Notes under the pieces: model-generated | Databases searched by the model: none | Seen by the model: only the letters and a program-made list of their open reading frames with translations | What the model was told of the DNA's origin: nothing | From: JAANXG01 sp049583715 | GTDB taxonomy: Bacteria; Pseudomonadota; Gammaproteobacteria; Arenicellales; JAANXG01 | Length of the DNA: 64,000 nucleotides | NCBI GenBank assembly: GCA_049583715.1 | Contig: JBAUWJ010000157.1 | Span: 13,827 to 77,826, forward strand | Direction: 5' to 3' | Shown: one piece after another, positions 9,451-18,708 of the stretch | Layout: each line of letters opens with the position of its first letter | How positions within the stretch are numbered: the first letter of the stretch is position 1 | Made by a program: the position numbers and the translations under genes

Positions 9451-10037
9451 CAGCCGCCTCCCTTGGGTTTGCCCGCCTGGGCGACGGTGGCCTTGGGCTT
9501 GCGCTCCCGCACGCGAAGGGTGAACTGGCTGACCCGTTCACCTCCCTGCTGGCGCGCGTTGACGATATCCAGATCCGGATTCGTGAACCAGTTGGAGGAA
9601 TCCAGATTGTTCATCAGATGGGATACCCGGGCGTTGGATTGGGCCACTCCCCTCAGGGTGATCCGCTTGTTTCTCTTCGCGAGTCCCGTGAGGTACACCC
9701 CCTTGGGCAGCTTTCGCACCAGGTCGTCGAACACATGCACCGTCTGGGTGCGGTCCCGCTGGAGCTGCTGAATGATGTCCATACGTGCGAGCAGGGCCTG
9801 CTTGCGTTCCTTGAGCTTGTTGATCTGCTGGATCTGCTTGTCGAGCTTGGCGATCTGAGTGCGCAGATAGTCGTTGCGTCGGTTCTGATAATCCAGAAGT
9901 CCGTTCATGTGGTAGGTGGCGTAGAAGACGATCAGCCCCATCAGCACCCAGGCGCCGATGCTCACGGACAAAAGCTGGCGGTCCTGCTCCTGCCGGCGAA
10001 TCTCGCGCCAGGGTAGAAGATTGATTCGTGTCGCCAT
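9450..10037 (-). CDS. pilN: Type IV pilus assembly protein PilN
   Basis: PilN is the PilO partner; its conserved N-terminal motif binds cytoplasmic PilM. The 195-residue start at 10037 gives MATRINLLPWRE, the expected PilM-binding INLLPWR motif. One membrane helix spans about 24-44, followed by a coiled coil and the Fimbrial assembly domain. Upstream in-frame sequence belongs to the antisense frame of pilM and was excluded. The start overlaps the pilM stop by one base. Confidence 0.95.
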   Translation of the reverse strand: MATRINLLPWREIRRQEQDRQLLSVSIGAWVLMGLIVFYATYHMNGLLDYQNRRNDYLRTQIAKLDKQIQQINKLKERKQALLARMDIIQQLQRDRTQTVHVFDDLVRKLPKGVYLTGLAKRNKRITLRGVAQSNARVSHLMNNLDSSNWFTNPDLDIVNARQQGGERVSQFTLRVRERKPKATVAQAGKPKGGG

Positions 10038-11098
10038 CAGTTGAAGCTCCGCATGGCCAGGCCGCAGGCCACCATCAGCGCAGAGGAATCGCCGCTCAAC
10101 TGCTGCGGCCGGATCCGGTTCGACAGGGACATCGACGCGAAGGGGTTGGCGATGGTCGTCGGAACGCCGACCCGGTCCGCGATCATTTCGCTGATTCCAT
10201 GGATCTGCGCGCAGCCCCCTGCGAGCATCACCTGGTCGACGCTGTTGAACGGCGTCGAGGAATAGAAGAACTGCAGGGCGCGAAGCGTCTCCTGGCACAT
10301 CGCTTCCATGAACGGCTGGAGGATATCGGTCTGGTAATTGTCCGGAAGCCCGCCGACTTTCTTCGCCATGCCCGCCTCCTCGTAGGAGAGCCCGTAGCGG
10401 CGCTGAATCTCCTCGGTGAGCTGCCGGCCGCCGAAGGCATGGTCGCGGGTATAGACGGACCGGTTGTTGTGCATCACGTTGACATGGGTGGTGGTGGCGC
10501 CGATGTCCAGCACGGCGACCGTCTTCTCGAGGCCGGACCCCGCGGTCTGTCGCATGATCAGCTCGTAAGCCGCCTCCACCGCGAAGGTGTCGACGTCCAC
10601 AACGGTGGGCGTGAGTCCCGGGCGCTCCACCACGGCGACGTAGTCGTCCACGATCTCTTTACGGCAGGCGGCGATGATGACCTCGTCCTCATTGGCGTTG
10701 GACTCCGAGGGACCCAGCACCTCGAAATCCAGGTTGACCTCTTCAAGCGGATAGGGGATGTAGTGGTCCGCCTCCATCTCGATCTGCTGCTCCAGCTCTT
10801 CTTCGCGTAACCCGCCCGGCATGGTGATGCGTTTGGTGATGACGTGGGACGACGATACCGCCACCGCCGCGTTGCGGGACTTGGTGCCCGAGCGCTTCAC
10901 GACGCGATCGACCGCGCGCCCGACCTGCTCGACATCGGTAATGGCATTCTCCACCACGGAGTTCTGCGGCAGAGGCTCCACCGCATACCGCTCCACTCGG
11001 TAATGGTTGCCGCTCTTGCCGAGTTCGAGTAACTTCACGGCGGACGAGCTCACATCGAGACCGATCAGCGAATGCGCCTGTTTTTTGAAAAAGGCCAG
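10037..11098 (-). CDS. pilM: Type IV pilus assembly ATPase-like protein PilM (CTG start)
   Basis: PilM is an actin-like cytoplasmic protein that binds PilN and connects the pilus machine to its motor. Homology begins before the first ATG or GTG: the segment FFKKQAHSLIGLDVSSSAVKLLEL is encoded upstream of the GTG at 11053. The in-frame codon heading it is CTG at 11098, preceded by AGGGGGA and, three codons upstream, an in-frame TAA. That start gives 353 residues, close to the usual PilM length of about 354. Nucleotide-binding segments such as LDIGATTTHV near residue 198 and a C-terminal MLAGGCA motif are present. It is first in pilMNOPQ. Confidence 0.93.
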   Translation of the reverse strand: MAFFKKQAHSLIGLDVSSSAVKLLELGKSGNHYRVERYAVEPLPQNSVVENAITDVEQVGRAVDRVVKRSGTKSRNAAVAVSSSHVITKRITMPGGLREEELEQQIEMEADHYIPYPLEEVNLDFEVLGPSESNANEDEVIIAACRKEIVDDYVAVVERPGLTPTVVDVDTFAVEAAYELIMRQTAGSGLEKTVAVLDIGATTTHVNVMHNNRSVYTRDHAFGGRQLTEEIQRRYGLSYEEAGMAKKVGGLPDNYQTDILQPFMEAMCQETLRALQFFYSSTPFNSVDQVMLAGGCAQIHGISEMIADRVGVPTTIANPFASMSLSNRIRPQQLSGDSSALMVACGLAMRSFN

Positions 11099-11163
11099 AG
11101 TTCCCCCTTATTTTTCCGCCGTTTACGACCAAGTCGTATTAAACTACCTTAATAACCGCTTGA

Positions 11164-11193
11164 AATATAGACGATGGGCTCGAAGATTGACAA
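11164..11193 (-). promoter_or_regulatory. Candidate sigma-70 promoter for pilMNOPQ
   Basis: On the minus strand a TTGTCA -35 box (11188-11193) and a TATATT -10 box (11164-11169) are separated by 18 bases. The predicted start of transcription is near 11157, leaving a leader of about 60 bases before pilM. The match is good and the context is a divergent intergenic region, but the promoter is predicted by eye. Confidence 0.5.
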
Positions 11194-11195
11194 AT

Positions 11196-11224
11196 TTCGT
11201 CGGACCAATCGTCGGATTTATAAT
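11196..11224 (+). promoter_or_regulatory. Candidate ponA promoter
   Basis: A perfect TATAAT -10 hexamer is at 11219-11224, with a weak TTCGTC -35 candidate at 11196-11201 and a 17-base spacer. A TTGACA at 11187-11192 is too far upstream (26 bases) to pair with it and overlaps the minus-strand -35 box of pilM. The divergent promoters therefore sit side by side. Confidence 0.4.
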
Positions 11225-11277
11225 GGTTTGCGCCATTTTCCGGCCCATGTATTAAACACCACTGCCGCCCGGAAACA

Positions 11278-13668
11278 GTGAAAATTCTCCTGAGAATCGC
11301 CGGGCTCATGATGATCCTGGCGCTGGTGGGAGCCTTGGCCCTGGCAGGCTTCACCCTCTCCCTCTTGCCCGACCTCCCGAGCGCGGAGGAGATCCGGGAC
11401 GTCAAGCTGCAGGTCCCGCTGAGGGTCTATGCGGCCAACGGCGCCCTGCTGGCGGAGTTCGGGGAGCAGCACCGAGAGCCGGTCACCATCGACAAGGTGC
11501 CCAAGACCCTCATCCACGCGGTGCTCGCGGCCGAGGACGACTCCTTCTATTCCCATCCCGGTGTGGACTTCGCCGGTGTGATTCGCGCGGCCATCAAGAA
11601 TTTCGAGTCGGGGCAGGTGGACCAGGGGGCGAGCACCATCACCATGCAGGTTGCCCGCAACTATTTTCTGAGCCGCGAGAAGACCTATACCCGAAAGATC
11701 AAGGAGGCCCTGCTGGCATTCCGGCTGGAGAGGATGTTCACCAAGAACCAGATCCTGGAGCTCTACCTGAACAAGATCTTCCTGGGCCACCGGGCCTACG
11801 GCTTCGGCGCCGCGGCCCGGATCTACTACGGCAAGCCGCTCGACAAGCTCACCCTGCCTGAGACCGCCGTGCTGGCCGGGCTGCCCAAGGCGCCTTCCCG
11901 CGACAACCCGCTGACCAGCCCCAGGCGCGCCAGAATCCGGCGCGACTACGTGCTGACGAGGATGCACAAACTGCATTATATCGACGACGCGACGTACCAG
12001 GCCGCCATAAACGCGCCGCTCACCGCCGAGCCGCACCGCATCACCACCGACGCCGAGGCGCCATACGTCGCCGAGATGGTGCGCGACTATATGGTGAACA
12101 CCTACGGCGACAAAGCCTACTGGGCGGGCTACAAGGTTTACACGACCGTCGTCCCCAGATTGCAGAGCGAGGCAAACGAGGCATTGCGCGCCGGCCTGCT
12201 GACCTATTCCCACCGCCACGGCTACCGCGGCCCGGTAGCCCACATCCAGCTCACCCACGACACCGGCAGCGATCAGCTCAATGGCGTATTGGACGCATAC
12301 CGGCCGAGCAGGAGTCTCCGGCCGGCAGTGGTGGTGGCCGTTGACGACGGGAAGCGCAGCGCCACCGTCTATGTCCGAGACAAGGGGGTGGTGGAGATCC
12401 CCTGGAAGGGGTTGGAGTGGGCCAGGCGCTACGAGAGTCCCACTGCGGTGGGAGCCGCGCCCCACGAGCCATCGGACGTCGTGACCCCCGGCGACATCGT
12501 CTACGTAACCCGAAGCGACAAATCGGGCTGGAGACTGAACCAGCTCCCGCAGGTCGAGGGTGGTCTCGTGTCGTTGAATCCCAGGGATGGCGCGATTCTG
12601 GCTCTCACCGGGGGTTTCGATTTCTACCTCGGCAAGTTCAACCGGGTCACCCAGGCGAAACGCCAGCCGGGATCCAACATCAAGCCCTTCATCTTTTCCG
12701 CGGCGATGGAGCATGGCTTCACGCCCGCGACCCGGGTCAGCGGAGGCCCCATCGTGGTGGAGAACGACGCCCAGGACGCGGTATGGCGCCCCGAGAACTA
12801 CAGCGGCAAGTTCTTTGGCCCCACCCGGCTGCGCAAGGCCCTGATGGAGTCCTTGAACCTGGTATCGGTGCGCCTCGTGCGGAGCATGGGCGTGGACGTC
12901 GTCAGGAACTACATCAGCCGTTTCGGTTTCGACCCGAAATCGCTGCCGAACGGATTGTCGCTGGCGCTCGGCAGCGCAACGATACCGCCGATGACCGTCG
13001 CCAGGGCATATTCCGTCCTGGCGAACGGCGGTTTCCTGATCAAGCCGTATTTCATCAAGTGGATCGAAGATTCGGACGGCAACATCATCCAACAGGCAAA
13101 TCCCGAGCGTGCCTGTGTCTATTGTTCGGCGCCGAGCTTCGAGAGCGACCCGGACCACCCTTTGCAGGCGACGCGGGTCATACCTGCGGACAACCGCTTT
13201 CTCGTCACCAGCATGATGCGCAGCGTCATCCGGGGCGGCACCGGTCGGGGGGCCTTGAAGCTGGGTCGGGACGACCTTGCGGGAAAGACCGGCACCACCA
13301 ACGACTTCCGGGACGCGTGGTTTTCGGGCTTCAACGACAACGTGGAGACGACCGTGTGGGTGGGATTCGACGATTCGAGCACGCTGGGCAGGGGTGAGAC
13401 GGGGGCCCGCGCCGCCCTGCCGATATGGATCAACTACATGAGGACGGCGCTGAAGGGCGTGCCGGAATCACCACTGCCGCAACCCGATGACGTGGTCCAG
13501 GTGCGCATCTCTCCGGAGACCGGCAAGACCGTCGCCGAGGGGGACCCCGATGGCATGGCGGAGTACTTCAGGGTGGGCACGGTGCCCGAAGCCCAGAGCC
13601 CGGGAGGCGCCGCCGGCTCCGGCAGCGGCTCCCCGGGCACGGGGAGCACGACAGAAGGCCTGTTTTGA
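11278..13668 (+). CDS. mrcA: Penicillin-binding protein 1A, bifunctional
   Basis: PBP1A polymerises glycan strands and crosslinks peptides in the periplasm. The GTG start at 11278 has a GGAAACA ribosome-binding site and gives 796 residues. An N-terminal membrane anchor spans about 5-30. The glycosyltransferase domain holds the catalytic Glu86 in AAEDDSFYSHPG and the STITMQVARN motif. An OB-like insertion follows, then the transpeptidase domain with nucleophile Ser466 (SNIK, 466-469), ESLN near 523, and KTG at 670-672. The C-terminal Gly/Ser-rich tail is low complexity. It diverges from pilMNOPQ, a common gammaproteobacterial arrangement. Confidence 0.96.
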   Translation: MKILLRIAGLMMILALVGALALAGFTLSLLPDLPSAEEIRDVKLQVPLRVYAANGALLAEFGEQHREPVTIDKVPKTLIHAVLAAEDDSFYSHPGVDFAGVIRAAIKNFESGQVDQGASTITMQVARNYFLSREKTYTRKIKEALLAFRLERMFTKNQILELYLNKIFLGHRAYGFGAAARIYYGKPLDKLTLPETAVLAGLPKAPSRDNPLTSPRRARIRRDYVLTRMHKLHYIDDATYQAAINAPLTAEPHRITTDAEAPYVAEMVRDYMVNTYGDKAYWAGYKVYTTVVPRLQSEANEALRAGLLTYSHRHGYRGPVAHIQLTHDTGSDQLNGVLDAYRPSRSLRPAVVVAVDDGKRSATVYVRDKGVVEIPWKGLEWARRYESPTAVGAAPHEPSDVVTPGDIVYVTRSDKSGWRLNQLPQVEGGLVSLNPRDGAILALTGGFDFYLGKFNRVTQAKRQPGSNIKPFIFSAAMEHGFTPATRVSGGPIVVENDAQDAVWRPENYSGKFFGPTRLRKALMESLNLVSVRLVRSMGVDVVRNYISRFGFDPKSLPNGLSLALGSATIPPMTVARAYSVLANGGFLIKPYFIKWIEDSDGNIIQQANPERACVYCSAPSFESDPDHPLQATRVIPADNRFLVTSMMRSVIRGGTGRGALKLGRDDLAGKTGTTNDFRDAWFSGFNDNVETTVWVGFDDSSTLGRGETGARAALPIWINYMRTALKGVPESPLPQPDDVVQVRISPETGKTVAEGDPDGMAEYFRVGTVPEAQSPGGAAGSGSGSPGTGSTTEGLF

Positions 13669-14309
13669 TGCCGCGCGCCTACAAAAGAGCCGGCTCCGGC
13701 AGGTCGCCCGAATTCGACCGCAGGACGATCTGCGAAGAGGCGGCCCGTATCATGATCGATCACGGGATTTCGGACTACCGCGTCGCCAAAAGGAAGGCCG
13801 TGCTGCGACTGGGCATGCCCCCGCGGCGCACGGAGCTGCCGAGCAACAAGGAGCTGGCGGACGCGGTCCGGCTGCGGCTTCGACTGTTCGACGGCGACGG
13901 CGCGACCAGCCGCTACCGCCAGCGGCTGGAGAGGGCCGTGGAGATCATGGAGCTGCTTTCCGAGTTCCGGCCCCGGCTGGTGGGTCCCTTGCTGGATGGC
14001 ATCGCCACGCGACACGGTGCCGTGGAGCTGCACTTGTTCTGCGACGCCCCGGAGCAGGTGATGGCCCGTCTCGAGGCGATGCGACTCGCGCACCGGGAGT
14101 ACGACAAGCGGGTCCGCTTTCCCTCGGACCACTACGAGCAGGTGCCGGGCTTTGCCTTCGAGTGGAAGAGCAGCTCGTTCGACGTGCTCGTGTTCAAGTA
14201 TCAGCGAATTCGCCAGGCGCCGCTGTGCCCGGTGGAAGGCCGGCCGATGCGAAGGGCGTCGGCGGAGCGGGTAGTGGCGCTGCGGCGGGAGTTCGACGAG
14301 GGTACCTGA
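13668..14309 (+). CDS. Conserved hypothetical protein translationally coupled to ponA
   Basis: The 213-residue product starts at ATG 13668, which overlaps the ponA stop by one base (TGATG). It is basic, with no signal peptide or membrane segment. The N-terminal third resembles a short helical domain (EEAARIMIDHGISDYRVAKRKA style). The middle segment (RLVGPLLDGIAT..VELHLFCDAPEQV) has the spacing of a degenerate nucleotidyltransferase core; this is inference, because the catalytic Asp pair is not clear. Similar proteins occur in beta- and gammaproteobacteria without a proven role. It is convergent with topA. Confidence 0.75.
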   Translation: MPRAYKRAGSGRSPEFDRRTICEEAARIMIDHGISDYRVAKRKAVLRLGMPPRRTELPSNKELADAVRLRLRLFDGDGATSRYRQRLERAVEIMELLSEFRPRLVGPLLDGIATRHGAVELHLFCDAPEQVMARLEAMRLAHREYDKRVRFPSDHYEQVPGFAFEWKSSSFDVLVFKYQRIRQAPLCPVEGRPMRRASAERVVALRREFDEGT

Positions 14310-14322
14310 GGCGCCCGGACTT

Positions 14323-16716
14323 TCAGTCCGACTGCTTCGCGTCCTTTCGAACGGCTTTCTTCCTGGACGTTCTGCTGGAAGTTTTCTTGGCGGCCTTCTT
14401 CTTTTTGGCCGTCTTCTTCTTGGCGGTCTTTTTCTTCCTGGCCGGCGCCGCCGCGATCAGGGCCTCGCAGTCCTCGAGGCTCAGGCTCTCCGGCGCAACG
14501 TCCTTGGGGATCTTGGCGTTCTTCTCTCCGTTCGTGACATAGGGGCCGTAGCGTCCCCGCAGTACCTGGATACCCTTTTCCGCAAAGGTGTTGATGATGC
14601 GGTCGGCGTCGGCTTGTTTCTTCTCGGCGACGAGCTCCAGCGCCCGCTCCAGCGTGACGGTGTACGGATCGTCGCTTTTCAATGATACGAACTTGTCGTC
14701 GTAGCGCACGTAGGGCCCGAAGCGCCCGACGCCGACCACGATCTTCTCACCCTGGGGACTCTCGCCCAGGTGCCGGGGCAGCTTGAACAGCTCCAGGGCC
14801 TCCTCCAACGTCACCTCCGACATCTTCTGCCCCGGCCTCAAGCCGGCGAACCTCGGTTTTTCCTCGTCCTCCTTGGTGCCGATCTGCACGAAGGGACCAT
14901 AGCGTCCCAGACGTACGCTGACCGGTTTTCCGGACTTGGGGTCGGTGCCCAGTATCCGCGCCTGGGCGACCTCTTCACGCGGCACATTGGCTTTCTCATC
15001 CAGGCGCCGCTTGAACGGCTTCCAGAACTCCCGCATCAGGGGCAGCCACTTCTGCTCGCCGCGAGACACCGAATCGAGCTGATCCTCCATTTTCGCCGTG
15101 AAGTCGTAATCCACGTACTGGCGGAAGTGGGAGGACAGGAAATGGTTGACGATCCGCCCCACGTCCGTGGGCTGAAAACGCCGGTTCTCCAGTGTGACGT
15201 ATTCCCGGGCGAGCAGGGTCGAGATGATGGATGCGTAGGTGGACGGCCTGCCGATGCCGTAAGCCTCCAGCGTCTTCACCAGGCTGGCTTCCGAATATCG
15301 CGGCGGAGGCTCGGTGAAATGCTGCTCCGTGCGTACTCCGCGCAGTGCCACCATGTCGTTCTCTTTCAGCGGCGGCAGGATCTTCTGGTCCTCGTCGGCG
15401 GTTTCCTTGGCGTCGTCGCGGCCTTCCTGGTAGACCACCATGAAGCCCGGATGGACGATGGTGGAGCCGTTGGCGCGGAATACGGCGTCGTTGCCCGCCG
15501 TCAGGTCGACCGCCACGGTGTCGAGGGTGGCGTGGATCATCTGGCAGGCAACCGTTCTCTGCCAGATCAGCTCATACAGCCTGAACTGGTCGTGGGTGAG
15601 CGCACCCCGGATCTGCTCGGGGAGCCGCGACGCCAGAGTCGTACGGATGGCTTCGTGTGCCTCCTGGGCGTTCTTGGACTTGTTCTTGTACTCCTGGGGC
15701 CTGTCGGGCACGTTCTCCGACCCGTAGCGCCTGCCGATGAATTCGCGGATCTCGGCCACCGCCTCGTTCGACAGGTTCACGGCGTCGGTGCGCATGTAGG
15801 TGATGAGACCTACCGTTTCGCCGTCCAGGTCCACTCCTTCGTAGAGGCCTTGTGCGACGCGCATGGTGCGTTGGGCACTGAAGCCGAGCTTTCGCGCCGC
15901 CTCCTGCTGCAGCGTCGACGTGGTGAATGGCGGCGCCGGATTGCGCCGGCGCTGCTTGCGCTCGATCCTCGCGACCTTGAGTCTGCCCTCGGCCGCCTCC
16001 CGGATCGTCTTTTCGGCCTCCCTTGCCAGCTCCTCGTTATTGATGGAGAACTGGTTCAGCTTCTCGCCTTTGAGATGGGTGAGCTTGGCGGTGAAAGGTT
16101 TGTCCTCGGTCTCGAGGTCGGCATCGACGGTCCAGTACTCGCGGGGCTCGAACTTCTCTATTTCTTCCTCGCGCTCCACGATGAGACGCAGGGCCGGGCT
16201 CTGCACCCGTCCGGCGGACAGACCGGGGCTGACCTTGCGCCACAGCAGCGGCGACAGGTTGAACCCGACCAGGTAGTCGAGGGCGCGCCGCGACTGCTGG
16301 GCGTTGATCAGGCTTTCGGAGAGGTGTCTCGGATGCGCCACCGCATGCTGTATCGCGCCCTTTGTGAATTCGTAGAATTCCACACGGTGAACTTTCTTGC
16401 CGTCCAGGGCGTGGCGGCCGTTGAGCAGCTCGTACAGATGCCAGGAGATGGCTTCTCCCTCACGGTCCGGGTCGGTGGCGAGGTACAGGGCGTCCGCGTT
16501 CTTCAGCTCCCTGGCGATGGCGTCGACGTGCTTCTTGTTCCTGTCGATGACCTCGTAGTTCATCTCGAAGTCATTGTCCGGGTCCACTGCGCCGCTCTTC
16601 GGAACCAGGTCGCGGACGTGTCCGTAGGAAGCCATGGCCTTGAAGTCCTTGCCCAGATACTTGGTGATCGTTCTGGCCTTGGCGGGGGATTCGACGACAA
16701 TTAAGTTCTTTGACAT
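14323..16716 (-). CDS. topA: DNA topoisomerase I
   Basis: TopA relaxes negatively supercoiled DNA by single-strand passage. The ATG at 16716 gives MSKNLIVVESPAKA, the standard start, and 797 residues; longer in-frame sequence upstream is not conserved. The Toprim domain is at about 3-115 with the DPDREGEA motif. The catalytic Tyr is residue 307 (GLITYMRTD). The C-terminal part has GRYGPYV-type topoisomerase repeats rather than the Cys4 zinc ribbons of E. coli TopA, and ends in a Lys/Ala-rich tail of about 45 residues likely to bind DNA. Confidence 0.97.
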   Translation of the reverse strand: MSKNLIVVESPAKARTITKYLGKDFKAMASYGHVRDLVPKSGAVDPDNDFEMNYEVIDRNKKHVDAIARELKNADALYLATDPDREGEAISWHLYELLNGRHALDGKKVHRVEFYEFTKGAIQHAVAHPRHLSESLINAQQSRRALDYLVGFNLSPLLWRKVSPGLSAGRVQSPALRLIVEREEEIEKFEPREYWTVDADLETEDKPFTAKLTHLKGEKLNQFSINNEELAREAEKTIREAAEGRLKVARIERKQRRRNPAPPFTTSTLQQEAARKLGFSAQRTMRVAQGLYEGVDLDGETVGLITYMRTDAVNLSNEAVAEIREFIGRRYGSENVPDRPQEYKNKSKNAQEAHEAIRTTLASRLPEQIRGALTHDQFRLYELIWQRTVACQMIHATLDTVAVDLTAGNDAVFRANGSTIVHPGFMVVYQEGRDDAKETADEDQKILPPLKENDMVALRGVRTEQHFTEPPPRYSEASLVKTLEAYGIGRPSTYASIISTLLAREYVTLENRRFQPTDVGRIVNHFLSSHFRQYVDYDFTAKMEDQLDSVSRGEQKWLPLMREFWKPFKRRLDEKANVPREEVAQARILGTDPKSGKPVSVRLGRYGPFVQIGTKEDEEKPRFAGLRPGQKMSEVTLEEALELFKLPRHLGESPQGEKIVVGVGRFGPYVRYDDKFVSLKSDDPYTVTLERALELVAEKKQADADRIINTFAEKGIQVLRGRYGPYVTNGEKNAKIPKDVAPESLSLEDCEALIAAAPARKKKTAKKKTAKKKKAAKKTSSRTSRKKAVRKDAKQSD

Positions 16717-16985
16717 GGTAATCGACGAGGGAACTCTTCCCGCGTTACCACTGCGGGTCAGGCGGTGTATGACGCGGGACGAATTTGACCGGACGCCGGC
16801 TCGCGGTGGTGAGTGCACCCGCCGCCGCGGCATGCCGCCGATACGGACGAAGCAGCGGGCGCCCGGGCTGACGGGGGCGATGTCGAACGGCAAACCGGGT
16901 TTTTCAAGGCCCGTTGGGGCTCAGTCATGGTTTTGGACTCTCAATGGCGCGCCGCGCAAAATGCCGGCTGCACTGGCACTGCAGC

Positions 16986-17468
16986 TTAATGAGTGTGCTG
17001 CTCGATGCCGTCGATGATGAGCTCTTCGGCCCAGGCCACGACCTCTTCATGGCCGGGCCGGTTGCACAGCACCATCATGATCACCCACTTGAGGTGCTCG
17101 GTGTCAATCTCGGCGGTTTCGAGCGCCATGATGCGGTCGATGACGAGCTCCCGTGCTTCAGGATCCAGTATGCCGGAATGCTCCAGTTTGAGCAGCAGCC
17201 CCCGCGCCTGCGCGTCGAATCGAAGCCGCTCCTCCGGAGAGAAATGCCTGATCGAGGTGGGCGCTCCACCGCGGACAGTCTCCGAAGGCGGGTCGCAGAG
17301 CTCGGACAGGTCCTCGAGCCAGTCAAAGGCCTTGTTGATCTCCCCGTCGGCGAATCCGGCCTGAGCCAGCTCGACGCTCAGTGTTTCCTGATCCGGTTGA
17401 AAATCCTGTCCTTCTATCATGTAATTTTCGAACAGGTACAGCAGCACATCGAGCATGTTTTCTTTCAT
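16986..17468 (-). CDS. smg: Smg family protein (DUF494)
   Basis: The 160-residue protein matches the Smg/DUF494 family, which has no settled biochemical function. Recognisable features are the start MKENMLDVLLYLFENYM, the acidic central part, and the C-terminal segment LKWVIMMVLCNRPGHEEV. It is predicted to be soluble and mostly helical. It follows dprA with six bases between them, as in E. coli and Pseudomonas, so the two are probably cotranscribed. Confidence 0.93.
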   Translation of the reverse strand: MKENMLDVLLYLFENYMIEGQDFQPDQETLSVELAQAGFADGEINKAFDWLEDLSELCDPPSETVRGGAPTSIRHFSPEERLRFDAQARGLLLKLEHSGILDPEARELVIDRIMALETAEIDTEHLKWVIMMVLCNRPGHEEVVAWAEELIIDGIEQHTH

Positions 17469-17474
17469 CGGTAC

Positions 17475-18578
17475 CTAACTTCCGGCGACCCTAACGTAAG
17501 TACCCCCGGGACACAATTCAACCCACCCGTCGAGCTCCAGCACCAACAGCATGGATGAAACCTCCCCGGACGTCAATCCGCTTCGACGCACCAGCTCGTC
17601 CGGCGTGCACGGCGCGTAGCCCATACAATCGAGGAACCGGGCGTGCCCGGCTTGCACGGCGCTTCCGGCCCGCGGCGCCTCGGCCACATGCCGGGAGTAT
17701 TGACCGAGTTCCTGAAACACGTCCTCCAGCGACTCCACCAGCCGCGCACCGTTTTTGATCAAATCGTGACATCCCCTGGACTGCGGGGAGTGGATCGAGC
17801 CTGGAACGGCAAACACTTCCCGGTTCTGCTCGGCGGAGAAACGCGCCGTGATCAGGGACCCGCTCCTCAGGCCCGCTTCCACCACCAGCGTCCCGACGCT
17901 CATGCCGCTGATGATGCGGTTGCGCTGGGGAAAATTATGTCTGCGCGGCCGCACGCCGGTCGGGAACTCCGAGACGAGTGCCCCTCGTTCACGGATCGCG
18001 GCGGCCAGTTGCCGGTGTGCGTGGGGATACACGGTGTCCAGTCCATGCGCGCAAACCCCCACCGTGCTTCCCGTCTCCAGCGCGCCCCGGTGAGCGCAGC
18101 CGTCTATGCCGAGAGCGAGCCCGCTCACTATCGTGAACCCGAGATCGGCGAGACGGCGGGCGAAGGATGCAGAGATCTCCCGGCCCTGGGGCGTGGGGTT
18201 CCGGCTGCCCACGATCGACAGGCATGGCAGGCTCAAACATGACGGATCACCCTCCACGAAGAGCAGCAGCGGCGGGTCGGGTATTTGTCGCAGCAGCCAT
18301 GGATAGCGCGGATCGCCGATCGGCAGCAGGAAGCGATCGGCGGACCCCTCGAGCCATCTGAGGTCCGCATGGATGGCCTCATCGGGGGCCGTGACGGAGG
18401 CATCGGCGACGGAGGCAATGAATTGCGTCAGCTCGCGCGGCTCCAGATCCATCAGATCCATGCGGGGACCCCGGGTGCGCAGGCGACGGTTCAATTCTCT
18501 GAGGCAGGGATTTCTCCCGCGAACCAGGCTCAACCACAATTCCAATTCGTTCCTGTCGTCCATGTCCCCGATCCGCAT
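17475..18578 (-). CDS. dprA: DNA-processing protein DprA
   Basis: DprA binds incoming single-stranded DNA during natural transformation and loads RecA. The ATG at 18578 has AAGGA nine bases upstream and gives 367 residues; ATG at 18563 is an alternative. The Rossmann-fold core contains the SIVGSRNPTPQG segment near residue 120, SGLALGIDGCAH near 152, and SEFPTG..PRRHNFPQRNRIISG, all diagnostic. The C-terminal winged-helix domain (DELVRRSGLTSGEVSSMLLVLE) is present. Together with type IV pilus genes in this window it is compatible with competence, which is not shown. Confidence 0.95.
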   Translation of the reverse strand: MRIGDMDDRNELELWLSLVRGRNPCLRELNRRLRTRGPRMDLMDLEPRELTQFIASVADASVTAPDEAIHADLRWLEGSADRFLLPIGDPRYPWLLRQIPDPPLLLFVEGDPSCLSLPCLSIVGSRNPTPQGREISASFARRLADLGFTIVSGLALGIDGCAHRGALETGSTVGVCAHGLDTVYPHAHRQLAAAIRERGALVSEFPTGVRPRRHNFPQRNRIISGMSVGTLVVEAGLRSGSLITARFSAEQNREVFAVPGSIHSPQSRGCHDLIKNGARLVESLEDVFQELGQYSRHVAEAPRAGSAVQAGHARFLDCMGYAPCTPDELVRRSGLTSGEVSSMLLVLELDGWVELCPGGTYVRVAGS

Positions 18579-18708
18579 CCCTTTGTTTCCTTGGACGCGC
18601 GATCTTCGGCGCGCCATAGCAATGCCGTCTAAGAGTCTGTGGTGTCGTCCTTGCCGGAGCGCCCGGCGGCACGCGGCCGGCAGAGGAGGCTCTCCCCGCC
18701 GGGCTGCG

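Noticed and set aside
11218..13158. A 646-codon minus-strand frame
   Set aside because: It lies opposite ponA, which has all catalytic motifs; the antisense frame has none.
14316..14330. A short hairpin at the topA stop codon
   Set aside because: The stem has no T run and overlaps coding bases, so it was not listed as a terminator.
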